From positions 68,235,022-68,299,021 of the forward strand of contig OZ020306.1 of the NCBI GenBank assembly GCA_963971305.1: DNA of 64,000 nt. The letters are read 5' to 3'. Positions 36,389 to 47,094 of the stretch are shown here, in pieces. The number at the start of each line of letters is the position of its first letter. Within the stretch, counting starts at the first letter, position 1. Made by a program: the position numbers and the translations under genes. This stretch comes from Arcuatula senhousia (taxonomy: Eukaryota; Mollusca; Bivalvia; Mytilida; Mytilidae). The notes beneath the pieces are model-generated. The model was not told the DNA's origin. It did not search any database and was given only the letters and a program-made list of their open reading frames with translations.

Positions 36389-38999
36389 ATGTCGGTTCTG
36401 TTGTGGTTTCCACTTGTCAATCTTTGGGCTGCTTTTCACTTTTCTCGTGGACAGACATGCACCAATGGTTTTTTATCTATGGAACCAGATCGTACTGACG
36501 AAAGACTCAGCGGGTCCACAATTGTTATATTATCTAAACGTGGACCAAATTTATGCGTCGACGAATGCATTAGAAGACCGAAGTGCCATTCCATAAACTA
36601 TAACTTGGAGCTTCTGGAGTGCGAGCTAAGCGAGGCGCCAATTGTACCTGTGTTTTTGCCTTCAGTGGGTTTTGATTATATCGAGATCGCTCCCCACAGG
36701 CAGGTTGGTATAAATATGTGTTAAAGATTTTTTCAGTGTGTTAAAACGCACTTTTAGAAATACATTGGATAATGTTCCATGCAACGTCAATAGAACTTTT
36801 TGACTGAACAACGGAATATTATGATCAAGTAATGCAAGATGGGCGAGTTTTGGCATTTATCCGCCTATACTGTTTAGTGGATATTTGAATAAATTATGTT
36901 ATATATAAGTATTTATATGCAATATTCAGGGAGTATTTTTATTGAGTGTAATATTATTAATACTGGCTCTTTAACCTGTCTTAGATGTTGTTGGCAATGT
37001 ATTCGAAAATAAGGAAAATCTAAACTTATTATGAATCAATGAAACCAAAATTACGTCTTTTCTAAATATACTTTTGCAGAAAAACTAATTCATGCGCAAG
37101 ATTTTCAGGCAACGTGGATGAACTGGCTTTTGTGTCTATTAGAGATCCTTGCCAAAACTCAAAATGTGTTAAATTGATACAAGTCATAATATTCTTCCGG
37201 TCGAACAAAATTATACCTTTCTGAAATATAATTTTGCAGAACAAAACCCAATTCATGCGCAAGATTTTAGGGCAACATGAGTGATCTGCCTTTCGTTTCT
37301 ATTTATTAGACATTTAGAGATCCTTGTCCAAACTCGGGATGTGTTGAAGGAGAAGTTTGCCTGACACTTTACAATGGAGACACAACATGTTTCCCCGACT
37401 GTAAGTTATTCTATCGCTAAGAAAGGCTTATTATCATGTCCCACCTACCAAAGTAGAGGGGCATTAAGTGCTAGGGACCATTTGTCCGTCTATTTTCCCG
37501 TCCGTCCGTCACAAATCAGGTTTAACTTCATGTTGAAGAAACTTGTCCGATGTGAGGCATCATGTCCTTGTGTTTGTTTTGTATTGTTGTACTTTTGCTT
37601 TCGAGTGCTTTATCGTGATCTAGTCCATGTTATGCATGTATGGTTTTTTGGTAGCGAAAACATACACAAGTGTTGTCGAATGATTCTTTAATGTACTATA
37701 CTAGTTTTCAGTGAATTACATTCTTTAGAGCTAAAACACAGTTTTACCTGTTTTATGCCACCATACCCGTTAAATGTTTCCTCTTTTCGACTTTCGAGGA
37801 ACTGGTTTTTCGGTGAATGACACCTAAAGAACAATCAACAAAAGGTTGGTCATTAGGTCGTCTAGTGCCAGAAAAGAAGATTAAGAAAAAAATGAACGGA
37901 CGGACGCTATGTGATGCATAACGCTTACATTATTTTGAATCAGGTGAGCTAAACACCTTACAACCGTTGGCTTGGCACTAAGCAACACTATAAATACCGA
38001 GAAAGGGGTACAATAACGGCAATTATGTGACACTTGTCACGAGTATATACACTGGTTAGTATAAATGGCATTTTGGTAGGTTCAATTGTTTATCGTCTGA
38101 TGTCACATCGAGTAATACTAGCACGTAGAGTTAATTGAAGCCTATGCTATTATGTTATCATTATGGACTCGCGATGGTATTTCGAAGTGTATTGATTTTA
38201 TTCATGTCCGCCCGTCCGTACGAATTTCCGTCAAGATTTTCTCAGAAACCATACATATGAATGATTTGAACTTTGGCATAGTGGTTCAGTATGAAAAAGG
38301 GTTCACCTTAAACGCTTGCATGCCTTCGGAATTCTACTTCGTGTTTGGAACTAGGCCGCTGAGAACTTTTCCGTAAAAAATTCCGTAAAGATTTTCATAT
38401 AAATTGAATTTGAGAATGATTTGAAATTTGGTATAGGGTGTTTCGTAAGATAATCTGATTGTTCTTTCGGATTTCTACTTCCTGTTTAGGGGCATCTGAG
38501 TCCCGTTGACACATTCCTTCTCTATTATTTATTGAGGTACTGACCATTCAACTTAAAAAGAGGGAGGGCTTTGTTTTAAAAAAATCAGATTTTTTATCAT
38601 AAAAATATTTTGGCAGCAGAGTTACATAAGAGACATTCTGAACAAGGATTTTTGCCATATAAATTAATGCCAATATATTATTTAAAAAATTGACATTTTA
38701 AAACAAAAGATTCTTTTTGCCGCGCTCTGTGCGGATTTCTTTTTCTGACCACAACAAAAAAAACCAAGGCACACTATTTAGTTAATAATTCGGTCCCTTA
38801 CACATTTCTATTTGTAGATGCCGACCCAAATATGCAAAGAGTAAGTCAGACAACAGCAAATGCTGAAACGATGACTGAAACAGTCGATTCAACTGAAACT
38901 CTGACAACAAATATGGCGACGACGACCGACACTGAGAGACAAACGACAACTAGTGATGACCGAACGTCGATGACGACAACAACGGATACCTCAGCGTAG
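36389..38999 (+). CDS. Secreted PAN/apple-like protein with short Thr-rich tail (gene A)
   Basis: Exons 36,389-36,703, 37,310-37,400 and 38,818-38,999 join in phases 0 and 1 to 195 residues. Residues 1 to about 21 form a signal peptide (VLLWFPLVNLWAAF), with the mature protein starting near QTC. Exon 1 carries a PAN/apple-like core: NLCVDECIRRPKCHSINYNL followed by ELLECELSE, the Cys spacing typical of PAN/apple modules that bind glycans or proteins. Exon 2 adds a 4-Cys module (DPCPNSGCVEGEVC...TTC) resembling half of an EGF domain. Exon 3 is Thr-rich (about 60 residues), a likely O-glycosylation site. AATAAA at 39,191 could be the polyadenylation signal. The gene is a paralogue of 53,647-60,105; its function is unknown, perhaps mucus or extracellular matrix. 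Confidence 0.8.
38205..38560 (+). mobile_element. Short-core element in intron 2 of gene A
   Basis: A CCGCCCGTCCGTACG start, then two diverged cores about 165 bp apart (GATTTGAACTTTGGCATAG and GATTTGAAATTTGGTATAG), each ending TTCTACTTC. It resembles the element at 19,590-20,020. A truncated GTCCGTCC relative is at 37,483 in intron 2. Confidence 0.5.
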
Positions 39000-39349
39000 T
39001 TTTTTGATGAATACACTTTGACTTGATAAAGATTTTGGGTTTTTGTTTTTTTTGTTTTTTTTTCAAATTCAAAAAATACATGTATGATTTCGTCAGTGCA
39101 GATTTGTTCAAGTATTTGAGAGCACTATAACTAAATCTCTCAGAAAATAAATATCCCCTTCATCTAGTTTGGCTACACTAAAGTGTGCTGAATAAAGAAG
39201 TTAAGAGGTATTGAATCTAAGAATCATAAGACGCCAAGTACAAATATGTATTACAGAATCTCATTTAGGTGCATTTCGTCATCGTAATCAAAGCATACCA
39301 ACTGTAACCCACAAGCAATAATAAAAACAAATCTATAAAAAATCAATCA

Positions 39350-39950
39350 ATCAGGTCACAAGGCTCTATGACAAACGTGATGACTTCGACTTTCCAATCG
39401 TCAACTTTCCCTTCTTGTGTAGCAACATTCCGTCCGCTCCAGCTTATGGAGTTTACGTATCTAAATTGATTCGTTACTCCAAAGCATGCGGGACTTACAT
39501 CGATTTCCTTAGCAGAGCGACACGTCTGACGCAAAAATTGCTGATGCAGGGTTATGTTGCTCCTCGGTTGCTGTCTTCACTCAAGACATTTTACGGAAGA
39601 CATCATGCACTTATAGACAAATATAGGATTTCGATCTCTCAGATGAGTGCATATGTAGGTTTGTCATAGGGTTTTATTTTGTCTTCCTTTACCGGATTTG
39701 ACACACTGAATGGACTTTTGGCAAAGTGACGGGTGTGCTATAGCAAGCAAGAACTGCTTACTCTTCCGGAGCACCTGAGTTCACTCTTGTTTCTACTGGA
39801 GTACACGTTGTTGATTGATATTCAGTTATTTTGTGTTTCCATGTTTTACATGTTGTCTGTTTTTGTCCCGTTCTTGTTGGTGTTTACTGGTTTTGTCTCT
39901 GCTCATTCGGACTTTTGACATTCGAATGCCCCATTGGTACCTCTGCTTCT
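39350..39950 (+). pseudogene. Penelope-like C-terminus and 3' tail
   Basis: The plus-strand frame reads RLYDKRDDFDFP, then YGVYVSKLIRYSKACGTYID, LTQKLLMQGYVAPRLLSSLK and FYGRHHALIDKYRISISQM to a stop at 39,669. This is the conserved segment downstream of the reverse transcriptase in the element whose dead RT lies at 13,925-15,475. It is followed by the family's non-coding tail (TTGTGTTTCCATGTTTTACA, TGTCTCTGCTCATTCGGAC, GCCCCATTGGTACCTCTGC). The RT itself is absent, as expected of a 5'-truncated insertion. Confidence 0.65.
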
Positions 39951-39959
39951 TTGAGACAT

Positions 39960-40365
39960 CCATAGAATCAATTTTTATATGTTTACAAATTTTAGTTATA
40001 CATTGTGACCAAGAATTTTCTTCATCTGTAAAGGATTTATCTACTTCAAAAGCTGCTTTAAGTAAACTCAAAGGACCACCAGACTGTCTTCCTAAATTAC
40101 ATAGTCTTATATAGTAACCATACATTAGAGAATAACATTTGGTATACAATGGAAACTTGCCTAGTTCGCATCTGACTGTTGTGTTGGAAGACTTACCATG
40201 AACCCCTAGTATATTTTTCGGAATCATATTTTGTGTTTTTTCAAAAACAGTCTTTTGTAGAAATTCAAAATTGTTTTTAAAATCAGAGATCCATACCTCT
40301 GAACCATAGGTTGATATTGGAGCTATCATAGAGTTATACAATTTCATCCAGGAATTAACTGACAA
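39960..40365 (-). pseudogene. ORF2 C-terminal region of element 2
   Basis: Contains LYNSMIAPISTYGSEVWISD, the hallmark thumb/connection segment after non-LTR reverse transcriptases, and NTTVRCELGKFPLYTKCYSL. The last 40 or so codons of the open frame (below 39,950) come from the neighbouring Penelope-like tail. Confidence 0.7.
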
Positions 40366-40461
40366 GTTATTACTACACGGTAGTCTAGATTTTAGAGCAA
40401 AATATGCCTTTCTTGCTTTATCAGAGAGACTTGAGACTGATTCTTTAAACTTGCCATTAGA

Positions 40462-41350
40462 TCAAAATAAAACTCCAAGAAATTTATATAAGTCAACGAT
40501 TTCCACTGAGTTAGGACCATAGTAAAAATGTAAAGTATTCTTGTCAATTTTTCTTTTAAAGAATATGATAGCTTTTGCTTTATTAAGGCTTACAGTAAGC
40601 TTCCTATCACAACAGTATTGTTGAATAGGAGTTTTAGATATCAAGAGAAGATCATCAGCATATAACAAATGATTAAAATATATATAATCTATTTTTATTG
40701 GGTCAGTTAAATCGTTTTGGAAATATTTCCCAATATCGTCAATAAATATATTAAACAGCGTAGGTCTCAAACTATCCCCTTGCCTTACCCCTTTGTTTGC
40801 CAAAAATGGTTCACTATATTTATTAAAACTTTTGCAGCTGTACAAAGTATTTGAGTAAAGATCATGAATTATATTGTACACTTTTATAGTTATACCCTTT
40901 GATTTTAGTTTCAAGAAAAGAGCTGATCTCCAGACAATGTCAAACGCTTTCTTAAAATCTATAAAGCAAGCATAAACTTTCTTTTTTGCACTATATATTT
41001 GTTAACAATAGTTCGTAATATAAAGATATGATCAACAGTTCTATATTTTTTCCTGAAACCCCCCTGATTATACTTAATAAGCCATTATCATCCAGATATT
41101 CACAAATTCTTTTTTGTAGAAGAGATGTAAACAATTTACCAAGACAACTAGAAATACTAATTCCTCTATAATTACCACAGTATGTTGGGTCCCCTGATTT
41201 ATATACAGATGTCAATAAGGATATGTTCCAAATCTTAGGAAATATGCCTGAATTCAAGATTTCATAAAACAGTTTAGTTATAGTGAGAGCTAAAGTATTT
41301 GACCCACTTTTGATAAATTCATTTAGGATCATTAACCAACTATTAACCAA
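40462..41350 (-). pseudogene. Reverse transcriptase of non-LTR element 2, broken
   Basis: The first frame (41,350-40,991) carries the fingers: SVYKSGDPTYCGNYRGISIS and a Leu-Gly-Lys-Leu-Phe motif. A frameshift around 40,930-40,990 precedes the second frame (40,914-40,462), with NKGVRQGDSLRPTLFNIFID and the catalytic box LLYADDLLLIS. The catalytic aspartates are intact. The N-terminal part before ILNEFIKSG is lost together with the endonuclease. Confidence 0.8.
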
Positions 41351-41386
41351 TTCTATAACATTAATCTTTAAATGATAATCATTTGA

Positions 41387-41653
41387 TCAAATTTGATGGT
41401 TTAGCTGTAATATTGTCTGTATTAGTTTATCTACTTGAACTGTGTTGCTTTCTTGACCTCTGTTGTAGCCATAATGCTGGTTTTCCCATTGGGACGAAGG
41501 GAACGGAGGAGGTGGTGGGAGTCCTCTGAATGGCCGATTGTTACTAGCATTACACATCGTCGGACGTAGTCTAGGTTGTTGCGTGTATTGTGGCTTGGGC
41601 TGGTATGAGTTTGACTGATCATGATACTGTTCATACGGTTTTAAGCCGAACAT
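41387..41653 (-). pseudogene. ORF1 C-terminal tail of element 2
   Basis: An 88-codon frame rich in Gln, Pro, Asn and Tyr (YQPKPQYTQQPRLRP, RGLPPPPPFPSSQ), ending VDKLIQTILQLNHQI. It corresponds to the Asn/Gln/Arg-rich end of ORF1 in element 1, which closes with a similar hydrophobic helix. Confidence 0.55.
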
Positions 41654-41795
41654 TGGATCTAGATGTGTTTTTAAATATTCACTAGGCTTGTCATTCCTTG
41701 TTTTGTAAAGTGAATTCCATCACTAAAGAGATATGGTTTATTTGCAGAAATAATATTGTTTATTATAAAATGACAATCTTTCTTGCTTTTCACAA

Positions 41796-42035
41796 ATACA
41801 AATAACAACAAAGTTCCAGACAATTAATTTTGCTACGCCTGACGCGCGTTTCGTCTATTCAATACTCATCAGAGGCGCTCTACCAAAAATATTGAAAATG
41901 CCAAACACTATATGAATATGAAGAGCATAGAACAGTAAAATCCAAAAATACGAAACTGGGGAATCAAATTATTGCTTAGATAATCAACCTATGTCTGGGG
42001 TAGGAAGAACCTTAGGGTTTAGACAATTTTGACAA
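41796..42035 (-). mobile_element. Single hammerhead-ribozyme unit, 5'-truncated
   Basis: On the minus strand it runs from TCTAAACCCTAAGG through AGTGTTTGGCATTTTC and the ribozyme to GGAACTTTGTTGTTATTTGT, the same 3' end as in the arrays. The first third of the unit is missing. It interrupts ORF1 of non-LTR element 2. Confidence 0.8.
41835..41880 (-). ncRNA. Type I hammerhead ribozyme 4 (weakened stem II)
   Basis: The core CUGAUGA and GAAA, stem I GCGCCU/AGGCGU and cleavage site GUC are intact. Stem II is GUAU/AGAC, with an A-G mismatch where the other copies have a C-G pair, so folding should be weaker. Confidence 0.8.
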
Positions 42036-42679
42036 ATGATTGGATTTCCTTGTTAAAAACAAACACTTTCTGATTGAAGTTTGGTTCACCTATTCTCTCA
42101 AAAGCAGGAATAATATGAATAATATGAATTTGTGAATTTGGGTGACCTATTTTGGTTCTGTTTATTAGCTGTTTCATTTCACCTACACAGCTATTTGATT
42201 CCTTGGTTTCCCACTCCAAACACTACATGCGCACATTTAGACCAGTAATAACAGATACAAAGTCTTTGGCCCCATCAATATTCTTTTTTCCAGGTCCAAG
42301 TACAGTTAGTTTAGTTTTAATCTCCTTGTACAACTTTGATGCATGCATGTTGTTACCATGTGAATCAATAATGATTTCAACATCCTGGAATGCTGACGAG
42401 GACCTCTCATTCTTATTTTGAATTTTGTCTCTTTTGTTTTTTTTTAGTTTGTAGAGTTTTAAAGCCTTCAATGTTGATGTCATTATTTTGAGTCGAACGA
42501 GTGTCACATTCTTTAGCTTCTGTTTGATTTTCTAATTCCTGGTATGTGTTGTTTACTTCTGTATTTGCTTCATATGATGTTTGAAGTTTCTTTATTGGTT
42601 GTAATTGGTTTTCCAGATCATCATTTTTGATTTTTAGATCCTGGTTCTCCTTTTCTAAATTAAAATTTCTTTCTGTCAA
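42019..42679 (-). pseudogene. ORF1 coiled coil and SGNH-like domain of element 2
   Basis: Frames 42,679-42,413 (coiled coil: LEKENQDLKIKNDDLENQLQ), 42,507-42,223 (EIIIDSHGNNMHASKLYKEI, an SGNH block I in which Ser replaces the GDS context, then VLGPGKKNIDGAKDF) and 42,219-42,019 (CVGEMKQLINRTKIGHPNSQ and IHIIHIIPAFERIGEPNFN). The domain order matches ORF1 of element 1. The frames are offset, so the gene is dead, and the end of the domain is replaced by a ribozyme unit. Confidence 0.65.
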
Positions 42680-42990
42680 TTGTCTAGAGTTTCTGTTTCC
42701 TTCAGCTCTGATGTGAGTTGTTTATTTCTGCTCTAAAAGTTTTCACAAGTTTTTATTAGTGTTTCCATTTCCAAATGTAAAGTTTGTTAGTATTGGACAT
42801 GATCAGTGTTAACCAAAGTGGTGACAACTTCTTTACTAAGGACTGTTCCATTTCTCACAGTTTATTTTCAACATGTACTCTCCAAAATATCCTTTTCTAA
42901 TCTCTTGTTGGTTGTGTAATTGTTTATGAGCTCTTGAACTTTATATCAATCTATACTTTGTTTCATTTCAGAAAAGTCTTTTAAAGTTTG

Positions 42991-43270
42991 TAAAACATCA
43001 AAGCTTTAAATTATCTGTCTAAATTTCAAAATTGTCTAAACCCTATTTAGGTTCTTCCTACCCCAGACATAGGTTGATTATCGTAGTAATAATTTGGTTC
43101 CCCAGTTTGGTATTTTTGGTTTTACTGTTCTATGCTCTTCATATTCTCATTAGTGTTTGGCATTTTTAATATTTTTGGTAGAGCGCCTCTGATGAGTCTT
43201 GAATAGACGAAACGCGCGTCAGGCGTAGCAAAATTTATTGTCTGGAACTTTGTTGTAATTTGTATTTTGT
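42991..43270 (+). mobile_element. Single hammerhead-ribozyme unit, 5'-truncated
   Basis: Starts ACATCAAAGCTTTAAATTAT within the unit, continues through the TTGGTTCCCCAGTTTGGTAT block and the ribozyme, and ends TTTGTTGTAATTTGTATTTT, the family 3' end. It lies within the remains of non-LTR element 2. Confidence 0.85.
43181..43226 (+). ncRNA. Type I hammerhead ribozyme 5
   Basis: Canonical sequence identical to ribozymes 1-3: all core bases, stem II GUCU/AGAC with loop UGAAU, minimal stem III, and GUC cleavage site. Confidence 0.9.
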
Positions 43271-43504
43271 ATCTGGTCATTTTCTAATTTCTTACAATTG
43301 ACTGACAACTTTGCCTGTTTGTTTTCTAGAAGTTGTATTGAGGATGTCAATTTCTCCATAGCCACTGATATTTCAGGTTAAGGCATCACCAATCTTGGGG
43401 TTGAAACTTTGAGCGGTATTGTTTCACTGATATCTAGAATTGTAGTAAAGCTGGTATTGTAATTGTCAGCATTTTCAAGAAGACTGTTTTCTATTTTGTC
43501 CATT

Positions 43505-43946
43505 AAAGAGCGCTCAGAAACCTGACATCGGGTCAGGCCGCTTTGCCCAAAAAGCGACTAGGATGTGTGCCCCAGGTGGTTGAATGGGGCAGCCCTGACA
43601 TCGAGAGATGCGGGGTCGTCGGGCGATAATGCGGAAAACCTGACCGCAAACCATAGTGGTGCACCGTGTTGGGAAAAATGTCACGTTCCTCGCACGTTAA
43701 AGAACCCTGCTGCAGGTCTCGGTAAGAGTAGGACCCGTAGGATCCCAATGTAGGAGGCTAAATTTCCTGTCCCTACCCATCACTCCTTTTTCCAGTGGCA
43801 GTCAAAACTCTCCTACCCGATTGGCGTTGTGTCCCCATTTCCTCCACTTCATCGTCATTTCATGTTCATTGTATCACCACTTTCATGTTCATCTCCCGGA
43901 TATAGCCGAAATCGTGCTGCTTGAGAGTAAAGCAATAACTAACTAA
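43505..43946 (+). mobile_element. SINE-like repeat with (AACT)n tail
   Basis: A GC-richer body of about 250 bp (ACCTGACATCGGGTCAGGCC, CCCAGGTGGTTGAATGGGGC, TTAAAGAACCCTGCTGCAGG) is joined to a 3' part (ATATAGCCGAAATCGTGCTG, CAATAACTAACTAAC) also found at the 3' end of the Penelope-like remnant (13,925-14,000, minus strand). Shared 3' tails are typical of SINEs mobilised by a partner retroelement. No clear A/B-box pair was identified, so the promoter type is unknown. Confidence 0.5.
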
Positions 43947-44519
43947 CTAACTAACTATTTTGTCATTACTGCCAGAATTGTTTCTTTCTTTAGAAATTGC
44001 TCTGACCTTCTTTCCAAAATGGTGATCAACTATCGCCTTCAAATAAGGGAATTCATTGGAGACACATGAAGCAAAAGGTGTGCCTTGAATGGTTATAAGA
44101 TAGGTGGATGAATATATGTGAAATGATAAGAGCTTGTTTGAGTCATCTTCAATCTGTATGAAAATCTCGCTGATACATTCATCGCAACCTGGGACTGTTT
44201 TGTCCACCCATTTACAGTTTAATTTTTCAAGCGCTCCAACCTGTGAATAATATCTGTAAGCAAAAACTTCAATCCAGAATATTAGTCTTTCTTTTGAAAT
44301 TACACGAAATGCTACCATGTGAGCTTTTTGGTTTATATAGATTAAGGTCAATCTTTTATTGCTAGGCCTGTCGGTGGTTTGGGTGTTGTCCGGAATTATT
44401 TTATATTTGTTGAACTCGTTTTGGTTTGGCCACATGGTTGATAGGGTTGCACTCTCGGGTTCTTGCCTATCTAACTGGTCTATTAAAGATGTCATCTTAA
44501 AGGTTTTGGTTTGTTCCAA
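43947..44519 (-). pseudogene. Putative ORF1 N-terminal domain of element 2
   Basis: A 190-codon frame starting with Met and including LTLIYINQKAHMVAFRVISK, WIEVFAYRYYSQVGAL and a CDECISEIFIQIEDD stretch; I do not recognise the domain. Its orientation and place just upstream of the coiled coil suggest it is the N-terminus of this element's ORF1, but it could be an unrelated gene fragment. The frame ends at the (AACT)n tail of the SINE-like insertion. Confidence 0.4.
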
Positions 44520-45310
44520 CTATTAATTTCCCTTTCCCTTTATTATTTTAAGGTTTGTCTACATATATTTGTTAAAATATCGGCGTAGAAAAAATTACAC
44601 TGGACGCCGCCATTAACCGGAAGTATATCATTAGAGATTTAGACTAACTGTGGCCAAAACTGAAAAATATTCTATGGATAACTTTTAATACCCCGATCTA
44701 CCTTAAGCGGGCTGATTCGTTTTTATCCAATTGTGCCCTTTAACGAAGTACAAAGGTGTTCAACAACGCATGCTGACCTGTTTTGGCGTGCTTAGACATT
44801 GCTAAACGCACACAAGCGTCTTTGAAATTATTCTTTATACACGTCAGTAAACATTGGAGTTATGCGTTATAGTGTGACAGAGACGTTAACAAACACAATC
44901 ATTATAAAACAACACGAAGAAACAGACGACATAAACTCACAAAAAAACCGACGAAAAAGCAATTAACAACGTAACCTGGCACCGTGACTTGAGTGAACTT
45001 ATGTGCTTCAAATGATTCAGTATGCAATTCCTGTTTCGAACACCCGTGAAGGTTAGCACTGCTGGTGGAGTTTTAATTCCCCGAGGTTAGCCAGCTCCGG
45101 CACCAACAGACTTTTGTGCTATCGAACACATCAAAGCTTTAAATTATTCGTTTGAATTTCAAAATGATCTAAACCCTAAGGTTCTTCCTTTCCCAGACAT
45201 ATGTTGATCATCTATGTAATTATTTGGTTCCCCAGTTTGGTATTTTTTGGTTTTATTGTTTTATGCTCTTCATAATCATATAGTGTTTGGCATTTTCAAT
45301 ATTTTTGGTA

Positions 45311-45356
45311 GAGCGCCTCTGATGAGTCTTGAATAGACGAAACGCGTGTCAGGCGT
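45311..45356 (+). ncRNA. Type I hammerhead ribozyme 6
   Basis: Canonical core and stems. The stem III loop is GCGU instead of GCGC, which should not affect catalysis. Confidence 0.85.
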
Positions 45357-45644
45357 AGCAAAATTTATTGTCTGGAACTTTGTTATTTTTATTTCGAACA
45401 CCCGTGAAGGTTAGCACTGCTTGTGGATTTTTAATTCCCCGAGGTTAGCCCGGTCCGGTACCAACACTTTTGTGTTGGAGAACACATCAAAGCTTTAAAT
45501 TATCCGTTTGAATTTCAAACTTGTCTAAACCCTAAGGTTCTTCCTACCCTAAACATTGGTTGATCATCTTAGTAATTATTTGGTTCCCCAGTTTGGTATT
45601 TTTGGTTTTATTGTATAGTGTTTGCATTTTCAATATTTTTGGAA

Positions 45645-45690
45645 GAGCGCCTCTGATGAGTCTTGAATAGACGAAACGCGCGTCAGGCGT
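45645..45690 (+). ncRNA. Type I hammerhead ribozyme 7
   Basis: Canonical core, stems and cleavage site; preceded by GGAA instead of GGTA. Confidence 0.88.
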
Positions 45691-46001
45691 AGCAAAATTT
45701 ATTGTCTGGAATTTTGTTATTTTTATTTCGAACACCAAAGAAGGTTAGCACTGCTGGTGGAGTTTAAATTCCCCGAGGTTAGCCCGCTCCGGCACCAACA
45801 CTTTTGTGTTGGAGAACACATCAAAGCTTTAAATTATCCGTTTGAATTTCAAAATTGTCTAAACCCTAAGGTTCTTCCTACCCTAAACATTGGTTGATCA
45901 TCTTAGTAACTATTTGGTGTCCCAGTTTGGTAATTTTTTGGATTTTATTGTTTTATGCTCTTCATAACCATATAGTGTTTGCATTTTCAATTTTTTTGGA
46001 A

Positions 46002-46047
46002 GAGCGCCTCTGATGAGTCTTGAATAGACGAAACGCGCGTCAGGCGT
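46002..46047 (+). ncRNA. Type I hammerhead ribozyme 8
   Basis: Canonical core, stems and cleavage site, 357 bp after ribozyme 7. Confidence 0.88.
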
Positions 46048-46355
46048 AGCATAATTTATTGTCTGGAACTTTGTCATTTTTATTTCGAACACCCGTGAAG
46101 GTAAGCACTGCTGGTGGAGTTTTAATTCCCCGAGGTTAGCCCGCTCCGGCACCAACACTTTTGTGTTGGAGAACACATCAATGCTTTAAATTATCCGTTT
46201 GAATTTCAAAATTGTCTAAGCCCAAGGTTCTTCCTACCCCAGACATAGGTTGATCATCTAATAATTATTTTGTTCCCCAGTTTGGTATGTTTTTGTTTTA
46301 TTGTTCTGGGTTCTTCATAATCATATAGTGTTTGGCATTTTCAATATTTTTGGTA

Positions 46356-46401
46356 GAGCGCCTCTGATGAGTCTTGAATAGACGAAACGCGTGTCAGGCG
46401 T
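46356..46401 (+). ncRNA. Type I hammerhead ribozyme 9
   Basis: Same GCGU loop variant as ribozyme 6, at 1,045 bp from it, supporting the three-unit block duplication. Confidence 0.85.
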
Positions 46402-46690
46402 AGCAAAATTTATTGTCTGGAACTTTGTTATTTTTATTTCGAACACCCGTGAAGGTTAGCACTGCTTGTGGATTTTTAATTCCCCGAGGTTAGCCCGGTC
46501 CGGTACCAACACTTTTGTGTTGGAGAACACATCAAAGCTTTAAATTATCCGTTTGAATTTCAAACTTGTCTAAACCCTAAGGTTCTTCCTACCCTAAACA
46601 TTGGTTGATCATCTTAGTAATTATTTGGTTCCCCAGTTTGGTATTTTTTGGTTTTATTGTATAGTGTTTGCATTTTCAATATTTTTGGAA

Positions 46691-46736
46691 GAGCGCCTCT
46701 GATGAGTCTTGATTAGACGAAACGCACGTCAGGCGT
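46691..46736 (+). ncRNA. Type I hammerhead ribozyme 10
   Basis: Core intact. Stem II loop is UGAUU instead of UGAAU and the stem III loop is GCAC; the pairing stems are unchanged. Confidence 0.85.
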
Positions 46737-47048
46737 AGCAAAATGTATTGTCTGGAACTTTGTCATTTTTATTTCGAACACCCTTGAAGGTTAGCACTGC
46801 TTGTGGATTTTTAATTCCCCGAGGTTAGCCCACTCCGGTACCAACACTTTTGTGTTGGAGAACACACCAAAGCTTTAAATTACCCGTTTGAATTTCAAAC
46901 TTGTCTAAACCCTAAGGTTCTTCCTACCCTAAACATTGGTTGATCATCTTAGTAATTATTTGGTTCCCCAGTTTGGTATTTTTTTTGGTTTTATTGTTTT
47001 ATGCTCTTCATAATCATATAGTGTTTGGCATTTTCAATATTTTTGGTA

Positions 47049-47094
47049 GAGCGCCTCTGATAAGTCTTGAATAGACGAAACGCGCGTCAGGCGT
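47049..47094 (+). ncRNA. Hammerhead ribozyme 11, core mutated
   Basis: The core reads CUGAUAA: G8 of the hammerhead, which takes part directly in catalysis, is changed to A. All stems are otherwise intact. Cleavage should be strongly reduced or lost at this last site of the array. Confidence 0.8.

Larger units (their letters stand above)
39950..44520 (-). mobile_element. Non-LTR retrotransposon 2 (decayed, endonuclease missing)
   Basis: Minus-strand order: ORF1 N-terminal domain (44,519-43,947), coiled coil (42,679-42,413), SGNH-like pieces (42,507-42,019), ORF1 C-terminus (41,653-41,387), then directly reverse transcriptase (41,350-40,462) and C-terminal region (40,365 to about 39,960). Only about 40 bp separate ORF1 from the RT fingers, so the APE endonuclease that should sit between has been deleted. 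Three insertions interrupt it: ribozyme units at 41,796-42,035 and 42,991-43,270, and a SINE-like repeat at 43,505-43,946. Confidence 0.75.

Noticed and set aside
45544..46176. 64- and 88-codon minus-strand frames containing a TPDARFVYSRLIRGALP-like peptide
   Set aside because: Antisense translation of the hammerhead region, repeated with every unit.
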